NCBI GenBank assembly: GCA_015232575.1
Contig: JADFZL010000006.1
Location: 124,001-188,000, forward strand
Length of the DNA stretch: 64,000 bases
Source: Candidatus Rifleibacteriota bacterium
GTDB taxonomy: Bacteria; Muiribacteriota; Ozemobacteria; Ozemobacterales; Ozemobacteraceae
Direction: 5' to 3'
Shown here: positions 39,307-48,867 of the stretch, one piece after another
Layout of the letters: each line of letters starts with the position of its first letter
Numbering within the stretch: position 1 is the stretch's first letter
The notes under the pieces: model-generated
Databases searched by the model: none
What the model was told of the DNA's origin: nothing
The model's input: only the letters and a program-made list of their open reading frames with translations
Translations under genes and position numbers: made by a program

Positions 39307-40761
39307 ATGTTGCGGAAAGACGCTATTAGAAATATTTTCCGCGTGTGGATGTCGTACATTGAGGCAACACTGGCAATAGCAGTGCTTGTTGCGGTTGATT
39401 ATTTCCTTGTTTCAGGAAGCGTAGCATTTAAAGGCTGGCCCGTCAATCCGCTCATTTTCCCGGTGATATTTATTTCCTCCAATTATGGAATGTCTGCATC
39501 AATATTTTCGGGACTGCTTGCATCGTTATATTACCTTTACTGTGTAACTCTCGAAGATTTCCTTCTAATTGGCAAACCCAATCTGGCATTTGACGACAAA
39601 GTTGTTGTTTTCGGTTTTTTTCTGACTTCTTTTATTCTCGGTCATATACATTCCAGCTATCTCGAAAAAATTTCAGATTTTGATAAAGAAAACGATGAAC
39701 TCAAAGAAAAATTCAATAATCTTCAGATACATAACGACGTTATTGAAAAAGCAAATAAGAAGCTTGAAAAGCAGATCGTTAACCGGTTCTCAAGCATAAA
39801 CAGATTGTACGGAATAGCTGGTTATCTTGACAGTCTTGACATCAAAACCCTGTACAGCGGCGCAATAGAAGTTGTAAAACAGTTTTTTCAGGCTGAAAAA
39901 ATCTGCCTGTTCCGTCTTGTAAAAGATGATTCAGGTGGAAGAATTTTCCAATTGAAAGCAGCCACCGGCTATGAAAAAAATGATTATTCCAGACTTGAGA
40001 TTATTGCCGGAAAAAGTGCAATGATCGAAAGAGCCCTTATGGATAGAAAGGTTATTACTTTCAGAGATGGTTATGAAGAAATACTTCAGAATGAATCATT
40101 TTTCAGAACACTGCTTGTCGCACCGTTATTCGAATCTTCTTCCGGAATTAATACCGGTATCATGGTTATTTCAGGATTGCCGGTTCTTATGGTAACTGCG
40201 ACCAACATAAGGGCGTTCGCTATGATTGCCGACTGGACAGCAAGATCAATTGAAAAAGCTGAAAGATTTGAAGAATTAAGAAACCGTGAAATGGATGATG
40301 AAATTGCAGGCATTTATTCGTTTCAGTATTTCATTGCCCGAATCCAGGAGGAAATGAGTCGATCAGCGCGTCACGATCTTCCATTATCTATCATTCTTCT
40401 TGAGATTCTTGAATTCGACAAAATGACTCCGGCAGGAAAAAAAGATTTATCAGCAATAATTGGAGCAGTACTGATGTTTGTCACAAGAAGCGTTGACATT
40501 CCGGCAAGATACTCGTCAGAATCAATATTTTCTCTGATTTTGCCTGTTACAGATGAAAAAGGCGCTGATGTACTAGTAAAAAAGTTGCTGAATAACATCG
40601 TTAGTTATGAATTCAAGCCATTTTTTGATGACCGTGAATTGAAAGTGAAAGTAATATCTCATGAGTTTCATTCCCGCAAGAATCAAATAAATATTTCAAT
40701 TACGGAAAGCGACGTTCAGAAATATCTTGAATGCGCAGAAAGAAAACTTCGCATGGGGTAA
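39307..40761 (+). CDS. pelD: PelD-like c-di-GMP receptor of a Pel polysaccharide system
   Basis: A 484-residue inner-membrane protein. Four membrane helices lie in about the first 120 residues, followed by a coiled coil, a GAF domain (about 170-320) and a degenerate GGDEF domain (about 335-480). The GGDEF signature is lost (ARYSSESIF) but the upstream RxxD inhibitory site remains as RSVD (about residue 394). This is the classic PelD design: c-di-GMP is bound, not made, and switches on Pel polysaccharide synthesis. PelE-, PelF- and PelG-like genes follow in order. Confidence 0.85.
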   Translation: MLRKDAIRNIFRVWMSYIEATLAIAVLVAVDYFLVSGSVAFKGWPVNPLIFPVIFISSNYGMSASIFSGLLASLYYLYCVTLEDFLLIGKPNLAFDDKVVVFGFFLTSFILGHIHSSYLEKISDFDKENDELKEKFNNLQIHNDVIEKANKKLEKQIVNRFSSINRLYGIAGYLDSLDIKTLYSGAIEVVKQFFQAEKICLFRLVKDDSGGRIFQLKAATGYEKNDYSRLEIIAGKSAMIERALMDRKVITFRDGYEEILQNESFFRTLLVAPLFESSSGINTGIMVISGLPVLMVTATNIRAFAMIADWTARSIEKAERFEELRNREMDDEIAGIYSFQYFIARIQEEMSRSARHDLPLSIILLEILEFDKMTPAGKKDLSAIIGAVLMFVTRSVDIPARYSSESIFSLILPVTDEKGADVLVKKLLNNIVSYEFKPFFDDRELKVKVISHEFHSRKNQINISITESDVQKYLECAERKLRMG

Positions 40762-41810
40762 TAACACTTCAGATTTTTATTGCAAATCTTCTTGAATGTG
40801 TTTCTTTCTGGATGGCATTCTGCAGTCCCTCCAGAGGAATAGTTGGACCATTGTTCTTCCATGTCCTTGCATCAATATTAATTGTTTTTTCGCTGCTTTC
40901 ACGAGGAAAACATAATGATGTAAACAATTTCAACTCAGTATTGTCATATTTGACTCAGAATAATCAGAAAAATAACGCTGAATCCAGTACAAGAAAACTC
41001 TATGCATTATTCGGAATATTTTCGTTTGGAATTCCCTTCCTGGGAGTTCCCATGCTTTCAATATTATATATAACACTAAAGTACAGCACTTATTCATCCA
41101 GAAAAAAACTGCTTGAGCGATACTATGAAAAAGCCCATCTGTTGTACAAAAGAGAAAAGGAACCAATAAAGGACAATATTCAAAATGAATTATTCAGAAT
41201 TCTGGATATTGAACCTGTTGTAGACCTGATAAACGGTCCGGAGAAAGAACGAATTATTGAAACGATAGAATTGCTTGCAAAATATGAAAACAAAGAATCA
41301 GTTGACCTCTTGAGAGAAGCCATGGAAAAAGGGGACGGAGATATAAAATTTTATTCATCCTGGGGTCTTGAATGTATGGAAGACAGCTATTCCAGCAAAA
41401 TAGGCTCACTTCGAAAACGAATATCAGAAAAAAATGACAGGGAAGTTATTCTGGAGTATATTGAAGTTGTATTCAGATTCTGCGAATCTGGACTGCCGGA
41501 TAATGACTCTCGAGCTAAACTGCTTGAAGATTGCCGGGAAATTATTGTACGATTGTTGAATAAGATTCCGGAAGATACTGAATTTATGGCATTGGCAGGT
41601 ATTATTCAAAAGCTTTCAGGAAATTCTTTCATGGCTTGTCAGATATTCCAACGGGTTATTGATAAACCCAATTTCCCGCAAAAATATCTGCATGAGTGTG
41701 CTGATGCTTTTTTTCAGGAAGGAAACTTCGAAATTGTAAAAAAAATAATGATTCGCCTGAATGCTTCTGCTGACACAGAAATTCCAGTCACGAATAATTG
41801 TTTCTTTTGA
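40731..41810 (+). CDS. pelE: PelE-like membrane protein
   Basis: A 359-residue protein whose start overlaps pelD by 31 bases. Two N-terminal hydrophobic helices (about 10-55) and a further pair (about 88-112) precede a helical, TPR- or HEAT-like cytoplasmic part (KYENKESVDLLREAMEKGDG, DSYSSKIGSL, IFQRVID). Position between pelD and pelF, and the helices-plus-repeats design, match PelE, which joins PelD in the Pel synthase complex. Sequence signatures are weak, so the name rests mainly on context. Confidence 0.6.
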   Translation: MRRKKTSHGVITLQIFIANLLECVSFWMAFCSPSRGIVGPLFFHVLASILIVFSLLSRGKHNDVNNFNSVLSYLTQNNQKNNAESSTRKLYALFGIFSFGIPFLGVPMLSILYITLKYSTYSSRKKLLERYYEKAHLLYKREKEPIKDNIQNELFRILDIEPVVDLINGPEKERIIETIELLAKYENKESVDLLREAMEKGDGDIKFYSSWGLECMEDSYSSKIGSLRKRISEKNDREVILEYIEVVFRFCESGLPDNDSRAKLLEDCREIIVRLLNKIPEDTEFMALAGIIQKLSGNSFMACQIFQRVIDKPNFPQKYLHECADAFFQEGNFEIVKKIMIRLNASADTEIPVTNNCFF

Positions 41811-41861
41811 ACTCTGGTCGAATTTGGAAATTGAAAGTGGCTGTGTGAAAGCAAACAGATT

Positions 41862-43391
41862 ATGTCCAAGAAACATCAACTGGCAGAACTACCGGAAGCA
41901 GACGTTGAGCTAATACTTGAGGGAAGCTACCCTTACATCACCGGCGGGGTTTCCACATGGGTTCACCGTCTGATTGAAAATATTCCAAATATCAGATTTG
42001 GACTTACTTTTCTTGGTGCTCATCAGTTACCCGAAAAGAAACTTAAGTACAAACTTCCGGCAAATGTAATGTTTCTCCAGAATATATATCTTTATGATAC
42101 AGCGTTCCCGCCTTTAAAAAATACAAATTCAAGGGAATTTGACGATTTGCAGATTTTCAGTGAGATCAAACGTTTGCATAGCAGACAGGGATGCTGTGAA
42201 ATGTCTGATTTTGAAAATCTTCTTTCTGGCCTGTCTTCGAGAAGCATTATTCCACAATTGCGAAATCTCTTTTACACACGGGAATCGTTTGCATTACTCG
42301 TTGAAAAATATCAGGGCAAGAATACAACCGTTTCATTCAGCGATTATTTCTGGACCTGGCGTTTCATGCATCTTCCCGTTATCAAACTTCTGGCTGCCCG
42401 ACGCCCGAAGACCAGAATGGTACACGTTGTATCAACTGGTTTCGCAGGTTTCCTGGCTTCTCTAAGACATATTATTGACAAGGTTCCTGTACTACTGACT
42501 GAACACGGAATTTATACCAGAGAGAGAACCATTGAAATTCAACAGGCAAAGTGGATTTATGAAGAACCTTTTGCAGACGACAGCGTAAGAAAACTCAAGG
42601 GATTTTTCAAGAATGTCTGGTTGAGTTTTTTTCATGCACTCGGCAAATGGACATATCAGAATTCGGATAAAATTATTACACTTTTTAAAGGAAACCAGAA
42701 TCTTCAGATTTCTCTTGGTGCTGATGTGGAAAAGACTGAGGTAATTCCAAATGGAATCAATCTGTCTCAGTTTCGTGGCAGGCGCAACGAGGTTCCGCCA
42801 GATATGAATTCTCTGAAAGTTGCTTTTGTCGGACGTGTTGTACCAATTAAAGATGTAAAAACTCTATTGCGTGCTGCTAAAATAGTAATCAGAAAAAATC
42901 CGGGTACTACACTCCTGATAATTGGTCCGGTTGATGAAGAAGAAGAATATTTCAAAGAAGTTCAGTCGTTAAACGAAATTCTTGGAATCTCTCAATCAGT
43001 CAGATTTTTGGGAAAGCAAAACGTTTCCGCATTTTTTCCAAAAATTGACATTATTGTACTCACATCGCTCTCTGAAGCACAACCGCTTATTCTTCTGGAA
43101 GCAATGGCCGCCTGCATTCCGTGTGTTGCAACAGATGTCGGTTCATGCCGCGAGCTCTTATATGGCAGAACCGCTGAAGACCAGTCTATCGGAAAATGCG
43201 GTCTGATAACACCGCTCAGATATCCGGAAAAAACAGCCGAAGCAATTCTTGAAATCTGCAGCAATCCTGTTCAATATCTTGAAATGGCCCATGCCGGCCG
43301 GCAACGCATAGAAAGATATTACCAGGAAACAGACGTTTTCAACAGATATCATCAGGTTTATTCAGAAATGATGTCATGGAAAATAGCGTGA
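41862..43391 (+). CDS. pelF: PelF-like glycosyltransferase
   Basis: A 509-residue GT4-type glycosyltransferase. The PelF-specific N-terminus is clear (ADVELILEGSYPYITGGVST WVHRLIE), and the C-terminal half carries VIPNGINLSQF, VAFVGRVVPIKDVKTLL and the nucleotide-sugar binding SLSEAQPLILLEAMA with its following VATDVGSCREL. PelF polymerises UDP-linked amino sugars in the cytoplasm. It is flanked by pelE-like and pelG genes, which confirms the assignment. Confidence 0.92.
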   Translation: MSKKHQLAELPEADVELILEGSYPYITGGVSTWVHRLIENIPNIRFGLTFLGAHQLPEKKLKYKLPANVMFLQNIYLYDTAFPPLKNTNSREFDDLQIFSEIKRLHSRQGCCEMSDFENLLSGLSSRSIIPQLRNLFYTRESFALLVEKYQGKNTTVSFSDYFWTWRFMHLPVIKLLAARRPKTRMVHVVSTGFAGFLASLRHIIDKVPVLLTEHGIYTRERTIEIQQAKWIYEEPFADDSVRKLKGFFKNVWLSFFHALGKWTYQNSDKIITLFKGNQNLQISLGADVEKTEVIPNGINLSQFRGRRNEVPPDMNSLKVAFVGRVVPIKDVKTLLRAAKIVIRKNPGTTLLIIGPVDEEEEYFKEVQSLNEILGISQSVRFLGKQNVSAFFPKIDIIVLTSLSEAQPLILLEAMAACIPCVATDVGSCRELLYGRTAEDQSIGKCGLITPLRYPEKTAEAILEICSNPVQYLEMAHAGRQRIERYYQETDVFNRYHQVYSEMMSWKIA

Positions 43392-43400
43392 GGGTAACAG

Positions 43401-44846
43401 ATGGCGGGTATTGGTTTCAGACTTCCTGATAAAGTTGCCGGAAAGTCTCTGCTGGCAGGATTAAAAGGATATTTTTACGCAGCTTTTCTTGTCGCCGGTC
43501 CGTGGCTGATGAGCATCTTAACAATATTTCTTATTTCCTCTGCCTGCCAACTCACTTCCGCAGAGACTTCAACATTCAGAATTTCTGTTGTTTATCTCTA
43601 CTCTTTATCTCTCATATTCACCGGCCTCTACCAGATGCCTCTTACAAGATTCATTTCGGATGAAATATTTAAAAAAAGAGTCAGTTCACTTATACCGGCA
43701 TTTCTTAAAATGTCAAAAATCGTATTACTTTTTTCCATTTTCAGCGGAATTGCATTAATCGGTTATATTCCGATGTCAACTGCTTTTCGCCTGACATTCG
43801 TTGCCGCTCTTTCAATAATTAACCTTATATGGCTTTCAAATATTTTTCTCACATGTCTGTCTGATTATCAGTCTATTTCACTGATCCATCTGCTTGGCGC
43901 TCTTGCTGGATTTTCAGGAGCCTGGTTTTTTCAGGGCAGATTTGGCCTTGAAGGAGCTTTTTCAGGGTTCGTACTTGGCCAGGCAATTATGTTACTCGGA
44001 ATTATTATTCGCATAATACACGAGATTCCGTTTTCAAGCCACTATTATGACATTTCCATTATCAGTGTTTTAAGAAAATACATTCTTTTTTTATGGATTG
44101 GATTCACTTATAATCTGGGCATCTGGGTTGACAAGATGATGTTCTGGATGTCTCCGTTCGGAGAAAAAATCTGCGGCATTCTCTTTTCCTTTGATCTTTT
44201 TGATACAGCAGCTTTTTTTTCCTACGTGACAGTTGTTCCGGCGCTTTCGGTTCTTTTCTATCACGTAGAAACATCGTTTCACGAAGCTTATAGAAATTTC
44301 TACGGAGCAATAAACTTCAGACAAAGCTTCACCACAATAGAAAATTGCAACAGAGATCTTTTAACGGTATTAAAGAAAACTTTACTTAAAATGTTCAAAG
44401 TCCAGTTTCCGATAACTATTTTTTTCATTGTATTTGCTCCGGAAATTTTTGAAAAAATCGGTTATCCTGAAGAAATGATTACTCCATTCAGATTGGCCTG
44501 TTCTGGAAGCTTCTTTCAATCATTTTTTCTATTAACTTTTCTTCTGCTTTTATATTTTGATTTTCCCTTTGACGCACTTGTTTCTTCATCTGTATATCTG
44601 TTTTGTAACATTGCAGTAAATTCATTTGTAATCGGATATTCCCGCTCTGATCTTGCCGGTCTGAGCTTCTTAATCGCTGCAGTACTGGCATTTGTTCTTT
44701 CATGGTATCTGTTACATAAACGAATCAGTGATCTCATATATATTACGTATATGAAATTCCCAATGCCTGAAGAAGCAGATATTGATGAGAGAATGATTGA
44801 TGCCGACGGAAGAATCGGTGAGACAATATATATTCGAACATTCTGA
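43401..44846 (+). CDS. pelG: PelG-like polysaccharide-export membrane protein
   Basis: A 481-residue polytopic protein with about twelve membrane helices, resembling the MATE/flippase fold. The N-terminal GLKGYFYAAFLVAGPWLMSI block and the conserved ALSVLFYHVETSFHEAYRNFY segment are PelG-typical. It has a GAGGGT ribosome site 9 bases after pelF. PelG moves the Pel chain across the inner membrane with PelD, PelE and PelF. No PelB or PelC outer-membrane export genes are in the window. Confidence 0.88.
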   Translation: MAGIGFRLPDKVAGKSLLAGLKGYFYAAFLVAGPWLMSILTIFLISSACQLTSAETSTFRISVVYLYSLSLIFTGLYQMPLTRFISDEIFKKRVSSLIPAFLKMSKIVLLFSIFSGIALIGYIPMSTAFRLTFVAALSIINLIWLSNIFLTCLSDYQSISLIHLLGALAGFSGAWFFQGRFGLEGAFSGFVLGQAIMLLGIIIRIIHEIPFSSHYYDISIISVLRKYILFLWIGFTYNLGIWVDKMMFWMSPFGEKICGILFSFDLFDTAAFFSYVTVVPALSVLFYHVETSFHEAYRNFYGAINFRQSFTTIENCNRDLLTVLKKTLLKMFKVQFPITIFFIVFAPEIFEKIGYPEEMITPFRLACSGSFFQSFFLLTFLLLLYFDFPFDALVSSSVYLFCNIAVNSFVIGYSRSDLAGLSFLIAAVLAFVLSWYLLHKRISDLIYITYMKFPMPEEADIDERMIDADGRIGETIYIRTF

Positions 44847-44857
44847 AAATGATGTAT

Positions 44858-46657
44858 CTATTCGGTACAAAGTGTGATGGAGGTTGTATCAGAAGCTGAT
44901 TCGATCAGATAGACAGTGTTTTTCAGCACTTCGGCGATTATTTTTCCATTTTCTATTTTTATGCTTTTCTGGCTTTCAATGCTTCCAGGGCCATTCCGTC
45001 CAGAACCGATATTCGGAAACAGAAAGAAGTAATTTGTACGAGGATATTTTGACTTGATTGCCAGAAAGTTTGACTTTTTTGTAATGGTACCTGTAATCTG
45101 ATAGTTGTTCCTGAAGAATTGAGATAGCTCTATTGCAAGCCGGTTCAATGGAAGATTTCTGGCAACCGGCATAAGTTTTTTCAGCAGATAAATGTGATTT
45201 TTTATTTCAAATGGATCTGATTTTTCATGTTCAAATGGAAAATAACAATGATTTATTATTCCATGGCACATTATTCCATTCAGAATATCAAACAATTGTG
45301 TTTCTGTTGCCGTTGCACCTTCTGAAATCCTGGGCATGGAAAGAAATTTACCGCTTTCGTCTATGGAAAATTCATCCAGATTTTGGATAGATTGCGGCTG
45401 ATAATAGTTTGCACATATTGCTCTTATCGTTGGGAAAACTTTAGACAGTGCCGCAATCCCTGATTTATCTATCAGATTATTTGGCGGGAAATATACAGTT
45501 GGATGCCGCAAATTAAGTCTGTTCCATTCGGATTTTGCGCATTGCAATGATTCAACCATGTCACTTTTAGAAAGCCACGGTAGAGTTGGCCACGGAGTAT
45601 ATGATGCCGGATAAACGGTCAGAGAATGATGATTATATCCATGAAAAGCAACCTCGTGACCATTAAGAAGCAGAATATTCAATATTTTTTCCAGAAACAA
45701 ACTTCGGGAATTATTTGCACTGAATGGTGGTTGCGTACAATTAGAATAATGAACACATACAGCATGTGTGGTTTTTATTGCCATTTCCCGCAGGACTCCG
45801 ATGATTTTCGGGTACCAGTCTTTTTCGTAATACTTTTCGCAGTCAAGTGATAAGCCATTGTCTTTAATCAGACTAAAAGCATAAGTCGGCGGAGGTGAAT
45901 CTTCAAACGAAATGGACATGGAATTCATTGTCGGCAGCGCTGCCGGATGCTTCAGGGATGAAAACAGAGAAAACAGAAATAATCCGCGGAATCTTTTTTG
46001 TACAATGCAATCTGAATTCCAGAGAATTATGTTTCCATTCATTCTGTCGGCTGCACGATAAGTTATTTCTTCTTCGCGGTTTGATCTATGAAGCAATATG
46101 GGAAAATCTACCGGAGTTTTTGCTTTCAAAATGACTTTCCACGAAGAAGAGGGCTTAAGTATGATGCATCTTGAAAGAAGAACTGCTTCAGAAAGTAGTG
46201 CAGAATAGTTCTGATAGACCTGTTCACATGATACAAGTCCTTTTGCCGTAGTACAAGAAACCTGTGATGATGAACCGTCTGATAAGCCCCATTTATTCAG
46301 CAATTCTGCATCAGCAATTCCCATTGCTGCAACCACTGTCCCACCTCCAGCAAGATAAGAATCAACACAGGACTGAACCAGTGAAATGTCTTCAAGAGCA
46401 AGTATTAAAGCGGAGGGAAAAACTGATCGTAATTTCATTTCCGTGATATTGCTTCTTACATCAAATTCCTCAAATGAAAGCAATGAAAATTTAAAAGTTT
46501 TGCGAATATTTTCGGCGGTTTTGAGAGAATTTTCGTGCCATGAATCATAGATCAACAGAAAATTCTGATCGAATCCTTCACTTTCACCCGCAAAAACAGG
46601 CGACAAACATGATGCAATACAAACTGCAAAAATAATTATACTAAACCGCATCATCAT
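44858..46657 (-). CDS. Exported polysaccharide deacetylase-like protein near pelG
   Basis: A 599-residue protein with a signal peptide (MMMRFSIIIFAVCIASCLSPVFAG). The N-terminal third resembles a Rossmann-like fold (LLIYDSWHENS, GGGTVVAAMG). The C-terminal part has the metal-triad pattern of polysaccharide deacetylases: an acidic motif SFEDSPPP and HGYNH (His-x3-His), plus VYFPPNN. The usual first motif has two Asp; here Glu-Asp takes that place. It is the paralog of 46825-48795. It converges on pelG with 11 bases between and may supply the deacetylase activity that PelA gives in known Pel systems (inference). Confidence 0.65.
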   Translation of the reverse strand: MMMRFSIIIFAVCIASCLSPVFAGESEGFDQNFLLIYDSWHENSLKTAENIRKTFKFSLLSFEEFDVRSNITEMKLRSVFPSALILALEDISLVQSCVDSYLAGGGTVVAAMGIADAELLNKWGLSDGSSSQVSCTTAKGLVSCEQVYQNYSALLSEAVLLSRCIILKPSSSWKVILKAKTPVDFPILLHRSNREEEITYRAADRMNGNIILWNSDCIVQKRFRGLFLFSLFSSLKHPAALPTMNSMSISFEDSPPPTYAFSLIKDNGLSLDCEKYYEKDWYPKIIGVLREMAIKTTHAVCVHYSNCTQPPFSANNSRSLFLEKILNILLLNGHEVAFHGYNHHSLTVYPASYTPWPTLPWLSKSDMVESLQCAKSEWNRLNLRHPTVYFPPNNLIDKSGIAALSKVFPTIRAICANYYQPQSIQNLDEFSIDESGKFLSMPRISEGATATETQLFDILNGIMCHGIINHCYFPFEHEKSDPFEIKNHIYLLKKLMPVARNLPLNRLAIELSQFFRNNYQITGTITKKSNFLAIKSKYPRTNYFFLFPNIGSGRNGPGSIESQKSIKIENGKIIAEVLKNTVYLIESASDTTSITLCTE

Positions 46658-46700
46658 TCATTCCCTCAATTTAATAGTACAAAATTACCATTTCCGTATA

Positions 46701-46819
46701 TTCTCAATAATCAGGAGTAACTTTTTAATTGGAACTACCTATTCCCCGCAGGGTTTGATATTTCTCCCTTTGGTCGAAATGACAGCAATGAGCTGGAAGT
46801 TTCCCCGTATTATTGAGAA
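46701..46819. repeat. Composite inverted-repeat element containing a dispersed repeat
   Basis: TTCTCAATAAT (46701-46711) and ATTATTGAGAA (46809-46819) are perfect inverted arms around a 97-base centre. The centre carries one arm of the dispersed repeat, in reverse (46757-46784). A similar arrangement is seen at 8376-8438. Confidence 0.6.
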
Positions 46820-46824
46820 GAGAT

Positions 46825-48795
46825 TTATTTCTCATAAATAATTTCGGAACATTTGCTTTGAAGTTCAAGCAAATGACAGTTGTTAGAAAAACTCATCTTT
46901 CTGAGCTTCCCGCCAGAAATAGAAACAGGTTTTGATGCTGAGAACACAAAGAAATATTTTTTTCCGAGACTCTGCGATTGAACAATTAATCTGTTCTTTT
47001 CCATGAAAAACTTTACTTTATCTGCTTCGTATTTTTTCAGCATTATCAGAAATTTTCCGGTGAAGATTTTTTCTGAATAAGGCATCATTTTTCTGAAGTA
47101 CATCAGCAGTTTCTCAAGTGAATCTTTCATAAATTCCCACGGTCGGTCTCTGCCTCTGATCGGATCGAAAATATCATCCGGATGAATAAAATGATTTATC
47201 AGCCCATGCGCAAGAATACCATTCAATATTGAAAATGTGATCGCCGGGTCTGGATAATATCCGGCAGAAAATCTGGGAATATTGAAATATTTCAGGTCAT
47301 AAGTTGCAGCACCGATTTCCATGCCTGTTTCAGAGTATTCGTTCTGATTATCGTAAACTCCGCAGATTCCACGAATTTGCGGAAATACTTCTTTTAAAAG
47401 GGTTCTGCCGCTGAAGTCCATCTTATTATTCGGCGGAGCATAGACACCTGGCCCATCAAGTTCATATTTTTTCCAGAGGCGTGAAGCAGATTGAAGTGAT
47501 GCTTTGAGGAAACGCAGCTTTGGTGCATTTACTGGCGAAAAGAGATCTGATACAAGTGAACAATGATTGAATCCATGAAGCGCTAATTCATGTTTTCTTG
47601 ATTTAATCACTTTCAGAATATTCCTGAAAAAAGGATTTCTGTCAGAATCGTTTTTCAGATGTTCCATATTCTGCCCTGAGTAGCGAAAACACAGAAAATG
47701 TGTAGGTTTTATTTTATCCTTTTCGAGAATATCCAATATCTCTTTGTACCAGTAATCTTCATAAAATTTCTGATCGCTTATTATTCCCAGAGAAGTCGCT
47801 ATGTCCTTTTGAACGCCATAAGCCGGAGGCGGTGAATCGTCAATCTGAAAAAGCGTCGTATTGAAAACGCTCATTATCCCTTTTTCCATGCCTGTAAGAA
47901 GCGAATAAAGAAACAATCCTCTGAATTCCTTGGAATGAAGAGAGTCAGAATTCCAGAATGTCACCGTTCCATTCATGTATTTCCGCCTCAACAAAAGAGG
48001 GTTATACGTCGGACTGAGGTATTTAATCAATACTTTCCAATCACCTGCAAATTTCGCATTTATTGCACTGGAATTATAAGATGCAATTGGCAGAAAAATC
48101 GGTGAAAGCGCAACGAAATTTCTGTCCGATTTCAAACCATTGCAAATAATGTATTTTTTATTTTCGTCAACATTAATCCCGAAGATGTCACAAATGTTTC
48201 TGCATTTTGTCCGAAATGCAATATTCAGATTCCCGCCACGGCTAAGGAAATTTACAAGTTTTTCTGAAAAATCAATAGAATCATGAGGCTCATAGGCAAA
48301 AATTACAGTCTGGTATTCATCAGAAACGTTCTTTTCTGATTCGAAGTCCCTGGATTCAATAATTGTCAGATTCAGCGATGCATATCCGCATGCCGCCTTC
48401 AGATTCTCGGAAATACGCATTGAATTTCTGACAGTGGAATCTCTTACCAGCAGGAATTTCATCTCATTTCTATTACTTGCAAGTTGTTTTACAGGATAAC
48501 TAACGGAAGCCGGTGAAATATTTTGAGCCAGCAGCAGTTTCGCTGGGGCATCAATATTCGTTGATCCAGTACAAATATTAGCCTTATGTACAAGTGGATC
48601 AGAATCTTCTTGTTCTCGTTTCTGAAGGCTTTCACTGTTTTTAGCTGCTAAGTATATTGGAGTGCCCGACTCCGACTGGTAAGCGCAGGTGCTTTCTGGT
48701 AGCGATATTTTATTTATTGCCAGCACAAGATTGGCTTGTACGATAATGAATACAAATAAAATATGTACTAAATTTTGTAATCCTCTAAAGAACAT
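46825..48795 (-). CDS. Exported polysaccharide deacetylase-like protein, larger paralog
   Basis: A 656-residue protein with a signal peptide (hydrophobic core VHILFVFIIVQANLVLA). It is related to the 44858-46657 product throughout: NGTVTFWNSDSLHSKEFRGL versus GNIILWNSDCIVQKRFRGL, and ALHGFNHCSL versus AFHGYNHHSL. The metal triad is canonical here: QIDDSPPP and HGFNH. VYAPPNNK and GILAHGLINH follow. Likely an exported deacetylase acting on an amino-sugar polymer; the adjacent Pel-like locus is the natural candidate. About 120 extra residues follow the signal peptide. Confidence 0.65.
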   Translation of the reverse strand: MFFRGLQNLVHILFVFIIVQANLVLAINKISLPESTCAYQSESGTPIYLAAKNSESLQKREQEDSDPLVHKANICTGSTNIDAPAKLLLAQNISPASVSYPVKQLASNRNEMKFLLVRDSTVRNSMRISENLKAACGYASLNLTIIESRDFESEKNVSDEYQTVIFAYEPHDSIDFSEKLVNFLSRGGNLNIAFRTKCRNICDIFGINVDENKKYIICNGLKSDRNFVALSPIFLPIASYNSSAINAKFAGDWKVLIKYLSPTYNPLLLRRKYMNGTVTFWNSDSLHSKEFRGLFLYSLLTGMEKGIMSVFNTTLFQIDDSPPPAYGVQKDIATSLGIISDQKFYEDYWYKEILDILEKDKIKPTHFLCFRYSGQNMEHLKNDSDRNPFFRNILKVIKSRKHELALHGFNHCSLVSDLFSPVNAPKLRFLKASLQSASRLWKKYELDGPGVYAPPNNKMDFSGRTLLKEVFPQIRGICGVYDNQNEYSETGMEIGAATYDLKYFNIPRFSAGYYPDPAITFSILNGILAHGLINHFIHPDDIFDPIRGRDRPWEFMKDSLEKLLMYFRKMMPYSEKIFTGKFLIMLKKYEADKVKFFMEKNRLIVQSQSLGKKYFFVFSASKPVSISGGKLRKMSFSNNCHLLELQSKCSEIIYEK

Positions 48796-48867
48796 AAACT
48801 CTCAAACTCAAATTTACCCAATAAGAAGATAAATTTTGTAGATTTACTTTGATGTTAACTAACAGTC

